A DNA stretch of 64,000 nucleotides from Pomphorhynchus laevis (taxonomy: Eukaryota; Acanthocephala; Palaeacanthocephala; Echinorhynchida; Pomphorhynchidae): assembly GCA_012934845.2 (NCBI GenBank), contig WNNJ02003342.1:18960-82959 (forward strand), read 5' to 3'. The notes under the pieces were generated by a model. The model did not search any database, had not been told where the DNA came from, and saw nothing but the letters and a program-made list of their open reading frames with translations. Positions 21,141 through 33,918 of this stretch are shown one piece after another (position 1 is the stretch's first letter; every line of letters starts with the position of its first letter). The translations under genes and the position numbers were made by a program.

Positions 21141-21925
21141 ACCAAGGTTTTTCGAAACCAAAATCCATTGTTTTTTAAACTTGGGTTGTAACCTTTATCT
21201 AATTTATAAATTTTATAAATTTACAAACTTTATAATTCTCCATTTTGTAGGGCTGTTAGGAAATTAATATATTTGGGCATCTACAGAGCGCGAAAGAAAC
21301 GTATTCTTTAATACGATTAATTTTGCCATAATTTTGATTAGTCGGTTCTTAATCCTTACAGTCAACTAAAAATTTTGGCAAAATTGCATGTTAGAGAAAC
21401 ATATTTTGGTGATCTGTAGTTACCTTAATAAAGATTAAAAAAAATTATACTACGTAGTTTTTTGTTTACATCTTTCGAAATTTGTTTATTTTATATGGGT
21501 GTACAAACCATGGCATCGTCATGCTGACTTCGAAATATTTCTCTTGTTTGCAATAATGTGGACAAAACCTGATCAACGCAATTTATAACTGTATTTGTAA
21601 TTTCTTTGTTGAATTTCTTTGTAGCAATTTCCTTTCTTGCATCTTGCTATATAGTGTTGTTGTATAAACATAAATAGATTGAGCGATTAGGTTTAAAAAA
21701 GTTGAATTAAGCATTTATAAGTAATCAAAAAAGGAAAAGAAACATGAGCATTAATAACATTACTATAAGCTACCACATATGTAAGAATTATATAATAATG
21801 TTTTGCAAGCATCATACTTGGTGATCAATCGTATTGCTAAAGCAATTACTATCTGTGAAGAATTATATACTAATATACTAAATATATTAGTATATTGTAC
21901 TTGATTGTATCTGTGAGCTGAAATT
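21141..21925. other. Gene-free A+T-rich stretch
   Basis: Nothing recognised. Confidence 0.5.
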
Positions 21926-22210
21926 TTTTTCCAGTTGTGGCACGATATTAAGTAATATACAGAAATGTATATCTACACCACTGGAGCAGCCAGCCTAGTG
22001 GATGTAACGTTGAATCGCGATAGACGTCCTGAGTTCATATCCGATAAGCACCAGTGTACGGAGTAAGCAGATAGTAAGGGTCGAAACGTGAAATGTAGGT
22101 CTGGGTCAGCAGCTAATAAGACCCACCCAGACTGATTAGTAGCGTCCTGCTGTATCAAAAATAAGATCAATACCTGTGAGGATAATATCGTGCCACAATC
22201 GGAAAAAAAT
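21926..22210 (+). repeat. tRNA-derived SINE inside a hairpin-ended element
   Basis: Ends CCAGTTGTGGCACGATATTA (from 21932) and, inverted, TAATATCGTGCCACAATCGG (to about 22202) form terminal inverted repeats. Between them is a tRNA-like head: A-box-like CAGCCTAGTGGATG and B-box-like GAGTTCATATCC about 30 bases apart. It is followed by GGGTCGAAACGTGAAATGTA, a stem GTCTGGGT/ACCCAGAC and AGTAGCG. The SINE body shares its layout with repeats at 59.5 and 61-62 kb. Confidence 0.6.
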
Positions 22211-22369
22211 ATTAGTATATACTAATATAATCATATACTAAATATATTTTCTTTTGAACATCTAGAAAAAATGCTTCTAAAAAGATAGCAGCAGCCCCAA
22301 TAGATTTTAAAAGATGATTAAGTCGGCTAGTACAGTGTCTTCGCCCATTGAGGAAATAGTCGAAAACAT

Positions 22370-22515
22370 TTTAAATAGTTGATACTGATCTATTTTTGAT
22401 AATTATCAGAAAATTACTAATTAATAATTTTCTTTTGATGCTAACCAAAATTAGCAAAATATCAAATAAAATTTCTTCTTTCCTTTGATCCAGTTTCAAT
22501 AATTATTAGTCGAAA
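22370..22515 (+). repeat. Hairpin MITE fragment
   Basis: Carries GTTGATACTGATCTATTTTT, GAAAATTACTAATTA and TTCCTTTGATCCAGTTTCAA, the right part of the MITE seen at 16258-16428. Confidence 0.6.
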
Positions 22516-24129
22516 ACATTGTGAAGCAATCGTCGGAGAGAATTAATAAATCAACGTGGTATGCCCGTCAGGTTGACGAATCTATAAATGTTGATAACAA
22601 TGCAATATTACTTGTTTATGTACGATTAATCTCTCAATATATACATGCGTAAATGCTATACTCATTAGTTTTTGCAAAATAATTCAAAACTTGATTCGCT
22701 AGATGATGTACGAAAAACTTAAATGATTTTTTGTGTGTCACAATAGATAAAGCCACTTTAACGATTTAAAAGGCTTATGGTTTAACAGCTAGGATTAAGG
22801 TTGTATCTCATGTGAATTTTCGCAGTGCACCATTCACAGGTAAATGGTTGCAAGTCGAAAATACAACATGGATATAAAATGGTATTATTAAGGTTGTTTG
22901 CTGAACTTTAGAATAGGTACCACTATAAATTGGATAAAAATGGATATAGTTATTACCCGCAAAGGGCTTTTTATATAGTATGCTACTGTTTTGAGTTATT
23001 CAAAATTTACGAAAATTATAAAAAATACTTTGAATTAAAAATTCGAGTTTAGCAACAGGAGAGAAGCTTTTAAATAGGCTCTGTAGCAAGATTTGTATTG
23101 ATATATTCATTTGGTATTTTTATCCCAACGTTTGATAGTGGAGTTATCAAATTACGGTTCAATTACCATCATTAAAGACGCTATTAATTATATTTAATTA
23201 ATTTAAACTAAAATCAATATCAACAAGGAAACGTAAACAACTCAAATGCAAAAAACTCAAATACATATTTGAGTTTTTTTAAATGAATGCAATACATGTC
23301 ACAACCTGAAATATTAAAAAAATATTTTCTCAAAAATTATTATTTAATTTGTTCCATTTGGTGTATTTTATCCAAGCATTTGATAGCAGAATGATGACGT
23401 AAATAAAATTGTTCAAATGCTAATATTTAATAAAATTTAGCATAAAATAATTTACCATATTATCAAATTGTTTAATTAATTGTGGAATCTTTCTGTGCTC
23501 TTTGCGCAATCTTTTAATTTTCTTTTCCAGTACCTTAATTTACAAAAAAAATATTTTAAAATTGCATTATTTGATTTAATTAACGATAATAATATTACAA
23601 TTAAAATTACAGAATCGCAACGTTCGATAAACAATACTTTAAAACGACCAATTCGTTGTTTATTTCTGTCAATTCTTTGACAGAAATAGTAAATAAAATT
23701 AAAAATAATAACTTTTGAAGGAAAGTTCTTTATTTAATCAAGACCTAACAGTAAATTTTCGGTAACTAACTGTTACCGTTGTCAGGCTGAACACAAAATA
23801 ATTCTGCTCCAAAATAATTTCGGAGCAGAATCGACGAAATATGGAATAAACATATAAAGTTTTTATTTTGCAGCTTCTGCTAATACTATCAGAAAAAACA
23901 CAAACTTTTATTAAATATTTATCATAATAGAAATATTTTTAAATACTGTGGGTATATTTTATATTAATTTATAATTTACATTTAATTCTTAACGATATAT
24001 CCAATGGTAAATTTTTTAATTTTTAATATTCATAAATAAATAATAAGTAAAGACTTTCTTAAATAACAAGAGGATAAATGAAAGCAATATTCAACAAATC
24101 AGTCAATAGTCAATAAATCAGTCAATAGT
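22516..24129. other. Gene-free stretch
   Basis: No convincing exon. A small perfect inversion lies near 23806-23834 (TTCTGCTCCAAAATAATTTCGGAGCAGAA-type). The ORF at 23480-23680 has no splice or family support. Confidence 0.5.
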
Positions 24130-25987
24130 TAAGCCCATAATCTTCAGACTTGCCTTTATGCTCTTCGGATATTCACATCATCTTCACAGCCTCAGGTCCT
24201 CAGGTCCAGGAGGATCTGAGCACCCCTCCAACCGATCTAACATGCAGCCCTCCGACTGAACCACCCGGGGTCTTTCACCCCGCGAAAAATCCAATCGAGG
24301 CGAACTATGCTGGGTAAACGAGAGACAAAGAGCTTAAGAAACTTAAGCCTTTGCTCTAGGGGACGTCCTCTCGAAAAGAAGACTAATCCCGAGATAGCCC
24401 AAGTGCCTCAAAGGCGCACTTGGGTTTTCTCATTCAATGACAGATGTTGAGTCCGTTTTAGGGCCGACATAGCTTTCTTCAGGATACGTTTGAGTATATC
24501 CAGTCAGCTTTGGCCGACAAGTTCATCTCAACGGTGAACCCCAGGTATTTTACTCGACATGTGAAGGTAGAGATTGGTTCAGAGGCAAATATGGAGGAGA
24601 GCGCAGAGAGAGAGCTCATCTCTTATATTTTTGCTTGGTAGCAAGGAAGCCATGAAAGACTACCATCAGAGATTTTGCGGAGTTTAAAATAAGATTTAAT
24701 TTGGGTAGCTGGTCTTTTAGTCTTAAAAAGACACGGCTGATGTCTGATACTACGTCTTTACACCTGTGTCCAGTAAACAGGGCTGTGATGTCAAAAGCGT
24801 ACACCCCCAGACGTTGTTCGCGTTTAACTATTTTAAAGAGGTTAATGGAGGCAGCAAGATATAAGATAGGAGAAAGAGGTGAGCCTTGAGGCACACCCGT
24901 AATAGGGTAGAACTGACGCGCATCAGGGTCGTATTCATAGTAAAATCGCTTGGTATACAGCAGGATCTCCACTCTGTTCACAATTCTCGCAGGCAACCCG
25001 AGGGACCTGAGAGAAGAGATCACAAAGGGAATGGAGATGCGGTCAAATGCAGCAGAGAAGTCAAGGAAAACAGCCACAACTAGACGATGGCAATTAACCC
25101 GGCAAAACTGATCCACTTCACAAACTGCTGAATATACCGAGCGACCTTTAACGAACCTCTGAAAACCTGGGGGAATTAAATTACGCCTACTTAAATGTCG
25201 CAAATTTTACGCGCAAGCGCTTTTTTGTAAATCGACACGAGGTCATTTTGAATCGAAATGGGTCGCAGATCTTTACGGCATGAGCAGGATTTTTCTCAGG
25301 TATAAAAACACGTTTACTAATGTTGATGCCTGTTACATCGGATGGAAGGGCTAAAAGCATTGTGACGGCCACCTCTCTTTTCTGATCGGCAATTCAAAGC
25401 TGACAGACCCGAGAAGAAAGTGGAGCGACGGATTTGGAGGTGCTCGAGAGTGGACCTAATGAGTTAAGGATATCCGTAACAGATAGATCCCTACTCCTGA
25501 AGTTACCCCACGGCAAGATTGGTTAAGGTGATTGCGTGGCTCCATAGTTGTGTAGGGCTAGTGACTCCTCCAAAACTTTGTCAAGGCCTACATTCCCTAT
25601 CTAACCCAATGCTATATCTTTCCAACAAACAAACTTCTTGAAAATCTTCCAAAAGGAAGACTGAGAAGGGTTAAGGCGAGCGATACTCGTCCTATCCTTA
25701 CTCAGCTGGAACCTATATCTAGTGCTCCAGTATTCATTCGAGAGGGATTGTCTGGCGGAAACAGAGAGATTAAGGAGGTTAAGCAATTTCGTTATGACCT
25801 TGAGTTTCGTCGGAGTGGGATTGTATATACGACCTTTATAGGTTGTCGATAGAATCCCGGAGGCTTGCGAAAAGAGGTAGGTATTAAATTCGGTTAGACT
25901 CACATTACCAATTATGGGAAAGAGTTGAATAGTTACCTTAAAGAAGGCCACTCTGATCGGATCAAAGTGAAACCTCCTTCGAAGCAA
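24130..25987 (-). mobile_element. Non-LTR retrotransposon (LINE), 5'-truncated
   Basis: G+C-rich minus-strand element. The RT ORF 24616-25203 reads VAVFLDFSAAFDRISIPFV (motif A), ITGVPQGSPLSPILYLAASI (motif B), then VYAFDITALFTGH at motif C, where YADD has become AFDI, and LRLKDQLPKLNLILNSAKS. Upstream pieces are 25187-25372 (KRVFIPEKNPAHAVKICDPF, RT fingers) and 25601-25987 (a basic linker). Downstream come RVKYLGFTVE and a 3' region with a AAGTGC...GCACTT stem near 24400-24420. LDFSAAFDR and GVPQGSPLSPIL are typical of LINE RTs. Frame changes and the altered catalytic site make it inactive. Confidence 0.8.
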
Positions 25988-26505
25988 TGAATGAATACTG
26001 GAGTGCTAGATATAGGCTCCAGTTGTGTAAGGACAGGTCGAGTATTGCTCGTCTTAGTCCCTTTCAGGCTTCATTCTAGAAGATATTCAAGAAGGAGAAA
26101 TTTGTTTGATGGCATGAGGGCTTCGGGATAAATCGGTAGCGCAGGCCCTGTTAAAGTTATGAAGGAGTCATGACTAACGGAGCCAGGATGGATCCGTTGC
26201 GGATATCCTTAATTCCTGGGGTTCACTTCCAAGCACCTCCCAAACCGTCGCTCTACTCTCTTCTCTGACTTGTCAGCTTTTGACAGGCGATCAAAGAAGA
26301 GAAGTGGCTGTCACATTGCTGTTAGCCTCACTATCCGAAGTAGTCGGCATCGACATCAGCCGTAGAATATTTTTACCTAAGCAAAATCCGGTTTTGTACT
26401 AAAGATCCGCGGTCCATTTCGATTCAAAATTCCCTCATCTCCATCTACGAAAAAGCGCTTAGAGGTAGAATCCGAGATCATTTAAGTAGGCTTGAAGACT
26501 CATGG
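25985..26505 (+). mobile_element. Same LINE, head-to-head inverted fragment
   Basis: The plus strand repeats in inverted form the linker of the preceding element: NEYWSARYRLQLCKDRSSIA here against NEYWSTRYRFQLSKDRTSIA on the minus strand at about 25650-25745. It continues to a GIDISRRIFLPKQNP block matching GINISKRVFIPEKNP. It then switches abruptly to the CXC-RT family at 26506. Diverged and broken. Confidence 0.7.
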
Positions 26506-27250
26506 ATGTGCCGAACCATCAGGGTCACTGTTCATAAGTTCAAACGATTGCTAACGACATTTAAGACACATTTACGAAATCTGTTGGAGATAATCTTGCG
26601 TTTGGCGTTTAGGATAGCGACGGTTAAAATTGATATTGAGGTGTTAAAAGCTTTAGTCGCATTACACCTTATCGCATTGAAAAAAATTCAGGCAAGACCC
26701 ATAGTGACGGGAGATGAACTAAGAAGGATCATAGGTCAAACGTTCAAGAATGTAATCAAGTCTGATCTTCAAGCTGTAGCAGTCCATGAACAACTATGTG
26801 CTGTACAACGAGGTCGAATATAATACGTGATCCACTCGTTATCAGAACAATTCCAATCAATTTCTAATATGGAAATCCTCTTTATCGACTCCAGGAACGC
26901 ATTTAATTGGATCAGCGTAAATTGACGCTAGCAAATATTTGGATGGTATGGCATTTGATGGTCCGAATGCTTAATAACATGTGTGGACTCACACGATCAT
27001 GGTTGGAGATTGTGGTGAGATATTATCGAGATCGTTTACCCAAGGCTATTCTCTTGCAATGACCGCATTTGCTGCGGCATCACTTCCACTAATCAATAGA
27101 ATCCAATCAAGTGTTTCGAGCATTATACAGCATTGAATTGCAAATGACTCAACTTGTGTCGGACCGTTGAAAGTTTTGAGAGTTAAATGAAGTATATAAA
27201 CAACCATTGGTTTTCAATATGGCTACTTTGTCAAAGGTATAAATAGTAGC
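26500..27250 (+). mobile_element. CXC-RT element fragment
   Basis: ORF 26506-26823 contains GDELRRIIGQTFKNVIKSDL and LQAVAVHEQLCAV, matching SRRIIGK...NDLQAVAGCEQL of the copy at 10.5 kb. Later pieces read EILFIDSRNAFNWI (motif A) and FTQGYSLAMTAFAAASLPLI (motif B region), then a degenerate motif C. The fragment covers only the RT centre and is strongly decayed. Confidence 0.65.
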
Positions 27251-27998
27251 CCTTTCTATCATCATTCATGTAAAGAAGTTTTGTAATAACTGTTTAGCTC
27301 CATGATGGACATGTGTGCTTTTACACATTTGACATCGTCCTATTCGTTTTTATTGTCAAACGCATATTTACACAATGAAAAATAGAAATAAGCTAACGCA
27401 ATACGTATTCCATCTATTGAAATGGCCCAATTTCATTTATTTACTATGCCATCACTAGGTGAGATGAGTCACGACGCGCAAATTCTATTGTAAGGACGGG
27501 CAGAAAGAAAAGTTGATATGAATATCCAATAATACAGTTATTTTATAACTCAATTGCGAACTATCCTGATTTTTAAAATGGCAAAAACAACGGCAATGTT
27601 TATCAGACAGTGCTTGTTTAGATAAAAATAATAATTATTAATTAGTAGGTAATTAATTACCAAAATGGATCACGCAAAGTGTTCTCTAGATCGCCTCAAG
27701 AGATTTTCTTTATCAAGGATTTGTTTAAGCTAATGACATAGCGAAGATGTTCTGTGCTGATTTTAATGATTTTTGCTCGCTTGGAGACTTGTAACATTGT
27801 ATCTTTGATTTATGGTTTGACCAATAATAATTATTCTATTCTACGTTGATTTTTAAAATGCAAAAACAGCTGCAATGTTTATCAGGCATTTTTATGTTTA
27901 TATAAAAAATTTTCTCGCGACTTAATCATCCTGGAAATTAACGAACTTTGATTGATATACTTTAATTTGTATTGTAGACTTGAATTCATATTAGTTAA
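27251..27998. other. Gene-free stretch with a local duplication
   Basis: 27565-27620 and 27845-27900 share TTTTTAAAATGxCAAAAACA and GCAATGTTTATCAGxCA, a diverged direct repeat about 280 bp apart. Confidence 0.45.
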
Positions 27999-28640
27999 TT
28001 ATGGTTTTATGAAGAGTGGTCCCGCTTCATCATCGGGAGCCCCTACGTCTTTCGACAACGCGATCTTGTGGCTTTGACGTGTGCTTACAGAGAAGTCAAT
28101 AGAGAGTACATGCTCAAGGTTTAAACCCCGTACATAGAGTTTGCAATGCACACGCCTCCACCATTCGGCCATACGGGGCAATATTTATAATGGTTTTATA
28201 GATATGATATGAAAAAAGTTTTCTTTATTATTGTAAGCTTTCAACACACAGTGTCCTTTTAAGCAAACTAATGAGAGAATACATTGCCGTCAGCAATTAC
28301 CTTAAACTAATTATTAGTGATTATTGTATAAACACTTAGTATATTAAAAATATTAATTAATATTAATAGTTTGCTTGAAAAGGGCTTGTGTGTGGAAAGC
28401 TTACAATAATAAAGAAAATATTTTCATATCATGTCTATAAAACCACCATCAACTAATTTTAATTAGTATAAGGCCCCGCGCGTTTCCTAGTAATTGAGGT
28501 ATGTGCATTGCAAAATTTTAGTACGTGGTTCAAACCTGGAGTTTGATCAATCTCTGTAAGCACACATCAAAACCACAAGGTCGCGTTGTCGAAAGACAAA
28601 AAGCACCAAGTGATGAATCGGGTTCACTCTTCATTATTAT
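27999..28640. repeat. Inverted pair of tRNA-derived SINEs
   Basis: The left arm (minus) reads GGCCGAATGGTGGAGGCGTG (A-box-like), GGGGTTTAAACCTTG (B-box-like), then TCTGTAAGCACACGTCAAAG and GTTGTCGAAAGACG. The right arm (plus, 28470-28635) carries GTGGTTCAAACCTGG, TCTGTAAGCACACATCAAAA and GTTGTCGAAAGACA. The sequence inside both SINEs (28190-28310 and 28355-28450, for example TTTCTTTATTATTGTAAGCT) is also inverted, so the whole unit can fold on itself. RNA polymerase III boxes are inferred from consensus. Confidence 0.6.
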
Positions 28641-29085
28641 TACTTTACAATTTTAATATTATTTAACCTTAACATATTAATGTTCAGAGAGCATAGTAAT
28701 GCAATAAGAAATTAAAAATTCACAGAGTTTGTAAAACTCCCAAGAGATTTTGTTTGATTGCCTGAACGACAGAACAACAATTGTCCATATATCACATCCA
28801 GATTTACTGCATATATCCACTTGTCGTTTTTAAAACAAAAACATAATAATAAAATAATAAAATCTATAAATTAAATAAAAATTTATAATAAATCTATAAA
28901 TTTTATAAATCTATATAAAACAAAAATTATTTTTATAATGATAATTAATTGCCTACTAATTAATAATTTAATTGAATTAAATTATTAAAATCCAGATTTA
29001 CTAACATGTATGAAATATTTACTAATATGTATGGATAATAAACAATTTGTCCTTGAGCGCGAGCAACGTATCGATAATTTATTAT
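28641..29085. other. Gene-free A+T-rich stretch
   Basis: Nothing recognised. Confidence 0.5.
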
Positions 29086-29560
29086 ACCCAAGCAAATACA
29101 TTTGATATGTATTATACATATCAAGTACATTTGATATGTATTTGTATAAACACATTTCAGCATAGAACATTTTTAAAGGTTGTCTACTTTAAAAATAGTC
29201 ACTTCTAGTTCTTACAGATATTAATTTCATAATAAAAGAATGGTTTATAATATGGAAATTGTGTGGTTTATTGGATTTATTTAACATTAATAATTTTTAT
29301 TCTAATAATTTTTATCCTTATATTCGGAAACAGAATAACGGTATAGCGATTGAATAAAATAATAAAACTATACCTATATTATATTATAATCCAACATTAC
29401 ATAAAATTCAAATAAAACCTAGGTTCTTGGATAAAAATATTTATTATACCTAAGCATATGATTCGATATGTATTTGTATAAACACATTTCAGCATATAAC
29501 ATTTTTAAAGGTTGTCTATTTTAAAAATATTCACTTCTAGTTCTTACAGATATTAAATAC
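29086..29560 (+). repeat. Direct duplication, about 110 bp
   Basis: GATATGTATTTGTATAAACA, CATTTTTAAAGGTTGTCTA and ACTTCTAGTTCTTACAGATA occur in the same order at 29130-29230 and 29465-29560. Confidence 0.7.
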
Positions 29561-30130
29561 GAAAATTTAATTAGCAAATTATTCTTACATTTAATTCAGG
29601 ATCCTCTTTGTCGAATTGCGATATAGCAGAATGTAGAGCGCGCATCTAAAATTCATTAGGATAATCATATTTAAAATATTAATATTCAATTTTAGTCAAT
29701 CAATAATTAATTTTATTTACATAAATAAAAATTAATTTTATATTATTTTATTATTTTATTTGCTTAGAGACATTTTACTATTAAAGTAATAGACATTTCT
29801 ATTTTTAAGACTTTTTTTAGGTTCACACACAGTAAAACAGTCTGTTTCGGACAATTCACTATACTGCGTGTCTAATAACATCGATTATCTAGTGAATCCA
29901 CTATGCTTTTGTATTGTTTGTTACATTTGACAAGTTGACAAATATTGTGATTGTAATTAAAATTTCCAAATTGAGCTACCGTTAGCTCAATTTTTTAATA
30001 ATTTCAATTGTAATTAAAATTATAAAAATTCATTTTTGTTTCAGCTATTGTCGGCAAAATTAAAATTTTATTGAAGATTTAGATTCAAAAGTATTTAATA
30101 TTTATTTTAAATATTTGATATTGTTCCATT
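29561..30130. other. Gene-free A+T-rich stretch
   Basis: Nothing recognised. Confidence 0.5.
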
Positions 30131-30290
30131 ATTGATAAATAATGGAACAGTATAAATAACTAATTAATAGATCAATAAATAAATTACCTTAGGCAATTTT
30201 TCTGAAGATGCTAACAGAGGTTAGCGAAATATCAAAAATAATTACCTCTTTTCTTTGATCCAGCTCCAATAGTTATTTATTTAATATTTA
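30131..30290 (+). repeat. Hairpin MITE fragment
   Basis: Contains GATGCTAACAGAGGTTAGCG, AAATATCAAAAATAATTACC and CTTTGATCCAGCTCCAATAG, the right half of the MITE family; the left half is decayed. Confidence 0.65.
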
Positions 30291-32590
30291 ATTAATTATA
30301 AATTTAAATATTGTGTAAGCATTATTGGAAAGTATTTTCAAATACTTGGACATTTTTATTCAAAATGAACATTTTGAAAATGTAATGTATATCTTTTGTT
30401 AAGAAAGGCCTTGTAATATTTTCACAATAACAATTAATTTTTCTAAAATTAGTGCGATTTTCTAATATTACCGCAAATGATTATGAAAGTTAAAGATAAT
30501 AATTTTTTTTAATAACTTTATTTATTCGAAAATTAATTTCTAAAAATAACTATTTGTAAAATATAAAATTGAAAATATTTAATAATTTAAAACCGTTTAA
30601 ACATTTTTTCATAACTATTTAAATTTTTCTATAATTTTAATTATTAAATAATATTATTTAAATAATTTAGATAATTTACTCAGATAGGAAACCTTTTTTT
30701 ATATGTAAAATAATTAAAATTAATTAATAATTAAAATTAATTAAAATGTTAATAATTAAAATTGTAAAATTAAATTAATAATAAAAAGTTTTTAATTATT
30801 TAAATAATTAACATTTTTATTTTTCGTGCATTAAACTAAGCTATTTGCTTTAAAATTTGAATTTAAATAAAATAAGAACATATACATACAATTCTTATGT
30901 GGTCTAAAACATGTAAACTCTTTTTCCGGAGCAATTCGGCGATCCCCGAATACTTCGCTGATTGAATTTTAAGGAGATCACTTTGATAAAGTGTTGTACA
31001 CTCGAACATTGTTTCAAACTAAATTATGCATGTGCTACAAACAAAACTCATAAGTCTGATTAGAATGTTAACGCAATTCTTTGTTGGAAAACAACAAATT
31101 GAAATCAACAAGAGGAAATAGGCAAGCATAAAATAAAACATAATTTAAAATATAATCAATGTAATTTAATTAATTAAGCAAATAAAATAAGTTTGTATAG
31201 TATTGAATAATATTTTAATAATGTCGTTTAATCATTTAATTATTAAGTTGATCTAACAACAACTAGATATTTGGTAGCGTTGTCGAACTGTATATAAATA
31301 TATAAACATTAAAACAATTAAAGTTGCAAGCATATTTTAAATTTTTATTCCTTGAAAATCTTTCAATCAATTAAGATGCAATGTAAATGTTAATTTTTAA
31401 TTTGTATAGAAAAATATATAATTGAATAATATGTTATACTGATTTTGCATAATTATTTAAATAATTAAAAATTAATTATTTGTAAATTATAGTGAAATAT
31501 AATCTCCTTTTGACACTGAAAAATATTGCAAAGGAGTGGTTTTTATGTAACAAAGATCAATTGTATCATTAAATCATTAGTTGATTGCTAATGGATAGTT
31601 GATTGCTTTTATAGTGATTTTACTTTAAGAATATTAAGTAAAATGGATTTTTCTGGTAGTTTAAGCTTGACATACTTAATATCATAAACTAGTTTAGTAA
31701 GCTATGAGAGTGAGTCATCACAAATTCGTGTACTGCTTAGTTAGATGATTGCAATTTCGTTACAAGATTTAGAAGTCAATTATAGCTTATTCTTTTCCTG
31801 AAAATTTATTTTTAGTAGAAATTATTATATTATTAATAGAAATTATTAGATAATAATAAACTTCTTTGGTATTTTTTAACATTTGCTTCAATGATATTGT
31901 CATTTGAATCGACAAATTGTCAACACAAATTTGCAATTTTAAATTAGTGAAATTTATATTTGTATACTAAGAAAAATAAATAATAACTTATTATTTACAT
32001 TTATTTTACAATTAATGCTTTTAGTTCATTTAGTTATTTAATTATTAGTTATCTAATAATTCAAAAGTTTTTACTTTAATAAGTTTTTAAATTTAAAAGT
32101 TGCAACAGAGAAAAATAAAAAGGTATAATTTAAGGTAGTAATCAATAGATCAGATAATCTAGTCATTACTCTTATTGAATTTAAATTATAGGTGTATTGC
32201 GAAATTATGATTAAAAGTCTAATTTTGCGTTCAAAATTTAATATAATTTCAAAAACATATATTTAAATACTAAATCGTATATTAACGAAAAATCAATACT
32301 GAACGTATATTAAATAATTAAACGTTTGTTTTAAATACTGAAACAATGCATTATTATTAGTCAACTTTTTTTGTTGAATTTTATTTCTATTTATTATAAT
32401 TAAGAAGTTTATTTCTATTTATTATAATTCAAACTATTAAGCGGAAAAGTTTTATGGACGAATAATAAATAATATACTATGTATTAGAATACGGTACACT
32501 AGATAATCAAATTTCAGAAAAAGTGGATGAAAATCCACTTTTTCTGATCTTGGAAGTAAAAAAGTGGATTAAAAATACAATATCAATAAA
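30291..32590. other. Long gene-free A+T-rich stretch
   Basis: Over 2 kb of low-complexity A+T-rich sequence; only short local inversions (for example AAAAAGTGGAT/ATCCACTTTTT near 32518-32545). No exon seen. Confidence 0.5.
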
Positions 32591-33420
32591 ATATAAATAT
32601 AAATATGCGATGCTGGGTCAAGAAATATGTGCCGAAACCTGATACCATTGCAATTCCTTCCGATGACCTATTAATCCTTATTCTGATGCATCGTATATCA
32701 TTTATTAGTCAATTCATAAAAATTAACTTTTATTTTAAATTTCAATTTTAAATTGATATATTAATTTAATAACAATTATTTATTATTTATCTGAATGCTT
32801 ATTTACTCAGGTATCTAATCTGATTCGTTATAGTGAAAATTACCCTAAATAATCAAATTGCATCCTAGAAAATACGTCATTAGCATGTATTTGGACACGC
32901 TGATATGTTGGATCGAGGAATATGGGCTGAAACTTGATAACAAAGCAGTTCCTCCTGATGATCTCTAATCCTTATTCTGATACATCTATGTATTTATTAG
33001 TCAATTCATACAAATTGACTTTTATTTATGACCTCAATTTCTTATTTAAATACATCTTATACCATTTATTAATCAATTCATAAAAATTGACTTAACTTTT
33101 ATCGCTATACAAATATATATTGTATAAAATCTTATAATCATTTATTATATTAATCTCATAATCATCCATTTATTATATTAATCTTATAATCATTCATTTA
33201 TTATTAAAATATTTACTTTTTATTTATAAAAAGTAACTTTTATTGCTATACAAATGTAAATTGTATAAACTCTTATGCAATAGATAATCATCTTATGTAA
33301 TCTTCTATAATAATATTAAATAACCTTATGTGTTTCATTATATAAATAATTATCTTTACTTTTAATTTAAAATTCGTAGACTCAGTAATCTGATTATATT
33401 TAATAAATTAAAAATAAATT
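32591..33420 (-). repeat. Pseudo-LTR-like repeats, reversed, stacked
   Basis: Two partial copies: 32605-32740 (GCCGAAACCTGATA, CTTATTCTGATGCATCG, TTATTAGTCAATTCATAAAA) and 32900-33050 (GCTGAAACTTGATA, GCAGTTCCTCCTGATGATCT). Then come further TTATTAATCAATTCATAAAA pieces, and a GTAGACTCAGTAATCTGATT end at about 33376-33396. Same family as 5560-5916, opposite orientation. Confidence 0.6.
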
Positions 33421-33632
33421 AATAAATTTAAAAAATTAATAAGTTTTAATTATAGAATATAGCATTTCTTTGTTGTAAATATTTTTTGCAGGTCGATATC
33501 GCTTCTTTGTAAGTTTTGCAATAAGAAAACTTATTTTCATATACTGTACCTATTAATACATTAAATAATATAAGTTAATGCATTTTTAAGTTTAATGGCA
33601 AAATGCATATAAAATTGAAGGTTCATAAAAAA

Positions 33633-33918
33633 TCAAGCATACAGAACCACATGTAAAATGCAGCACTGTCTCATCTTAGCCACCTCTGATTCGCGCCAGG
33701 CATAAGCGAGCTCTCCAAATCTTCCCTTTCTGCACCCTCGACTCGTTGGTATGAGATTTAACAACGACGATGGATTGCAGGTCTCGGAGCGCGGATGCAG
33801 CGCAAAAACATCTTTGCGATAAGTATCCCAATGCAAGATCGTAGTTTTCGAATTTCATCCATATACAACGTCTTGTATTTTTGAGAGATTTTAGCTGCCA
33901 TCTTTTGGAATAGTACAT
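33633..33918 (-). other. Coding-like G+C-richer patch, unassigned
   Basis: Two overlapping minus-strand frames are open (67 and 80 codons; one reads KSLKNTRRCIWMKFENYDLA). Composition differs from the surroundings, as in the retroelement pieces. No domain recognised; it may be a decayed retroelement or retrocopy. Confidence 0.25.

Noticed and set aside
23480-23680. 66-codon ORF
   Set aside because: A+T-driven composition, no family or splice support.
28960-29170. Two overlapping minus-strand ORFs
   Set aside because: Fall in a directly duplicated A+T-rich segment; frames differ between copies.
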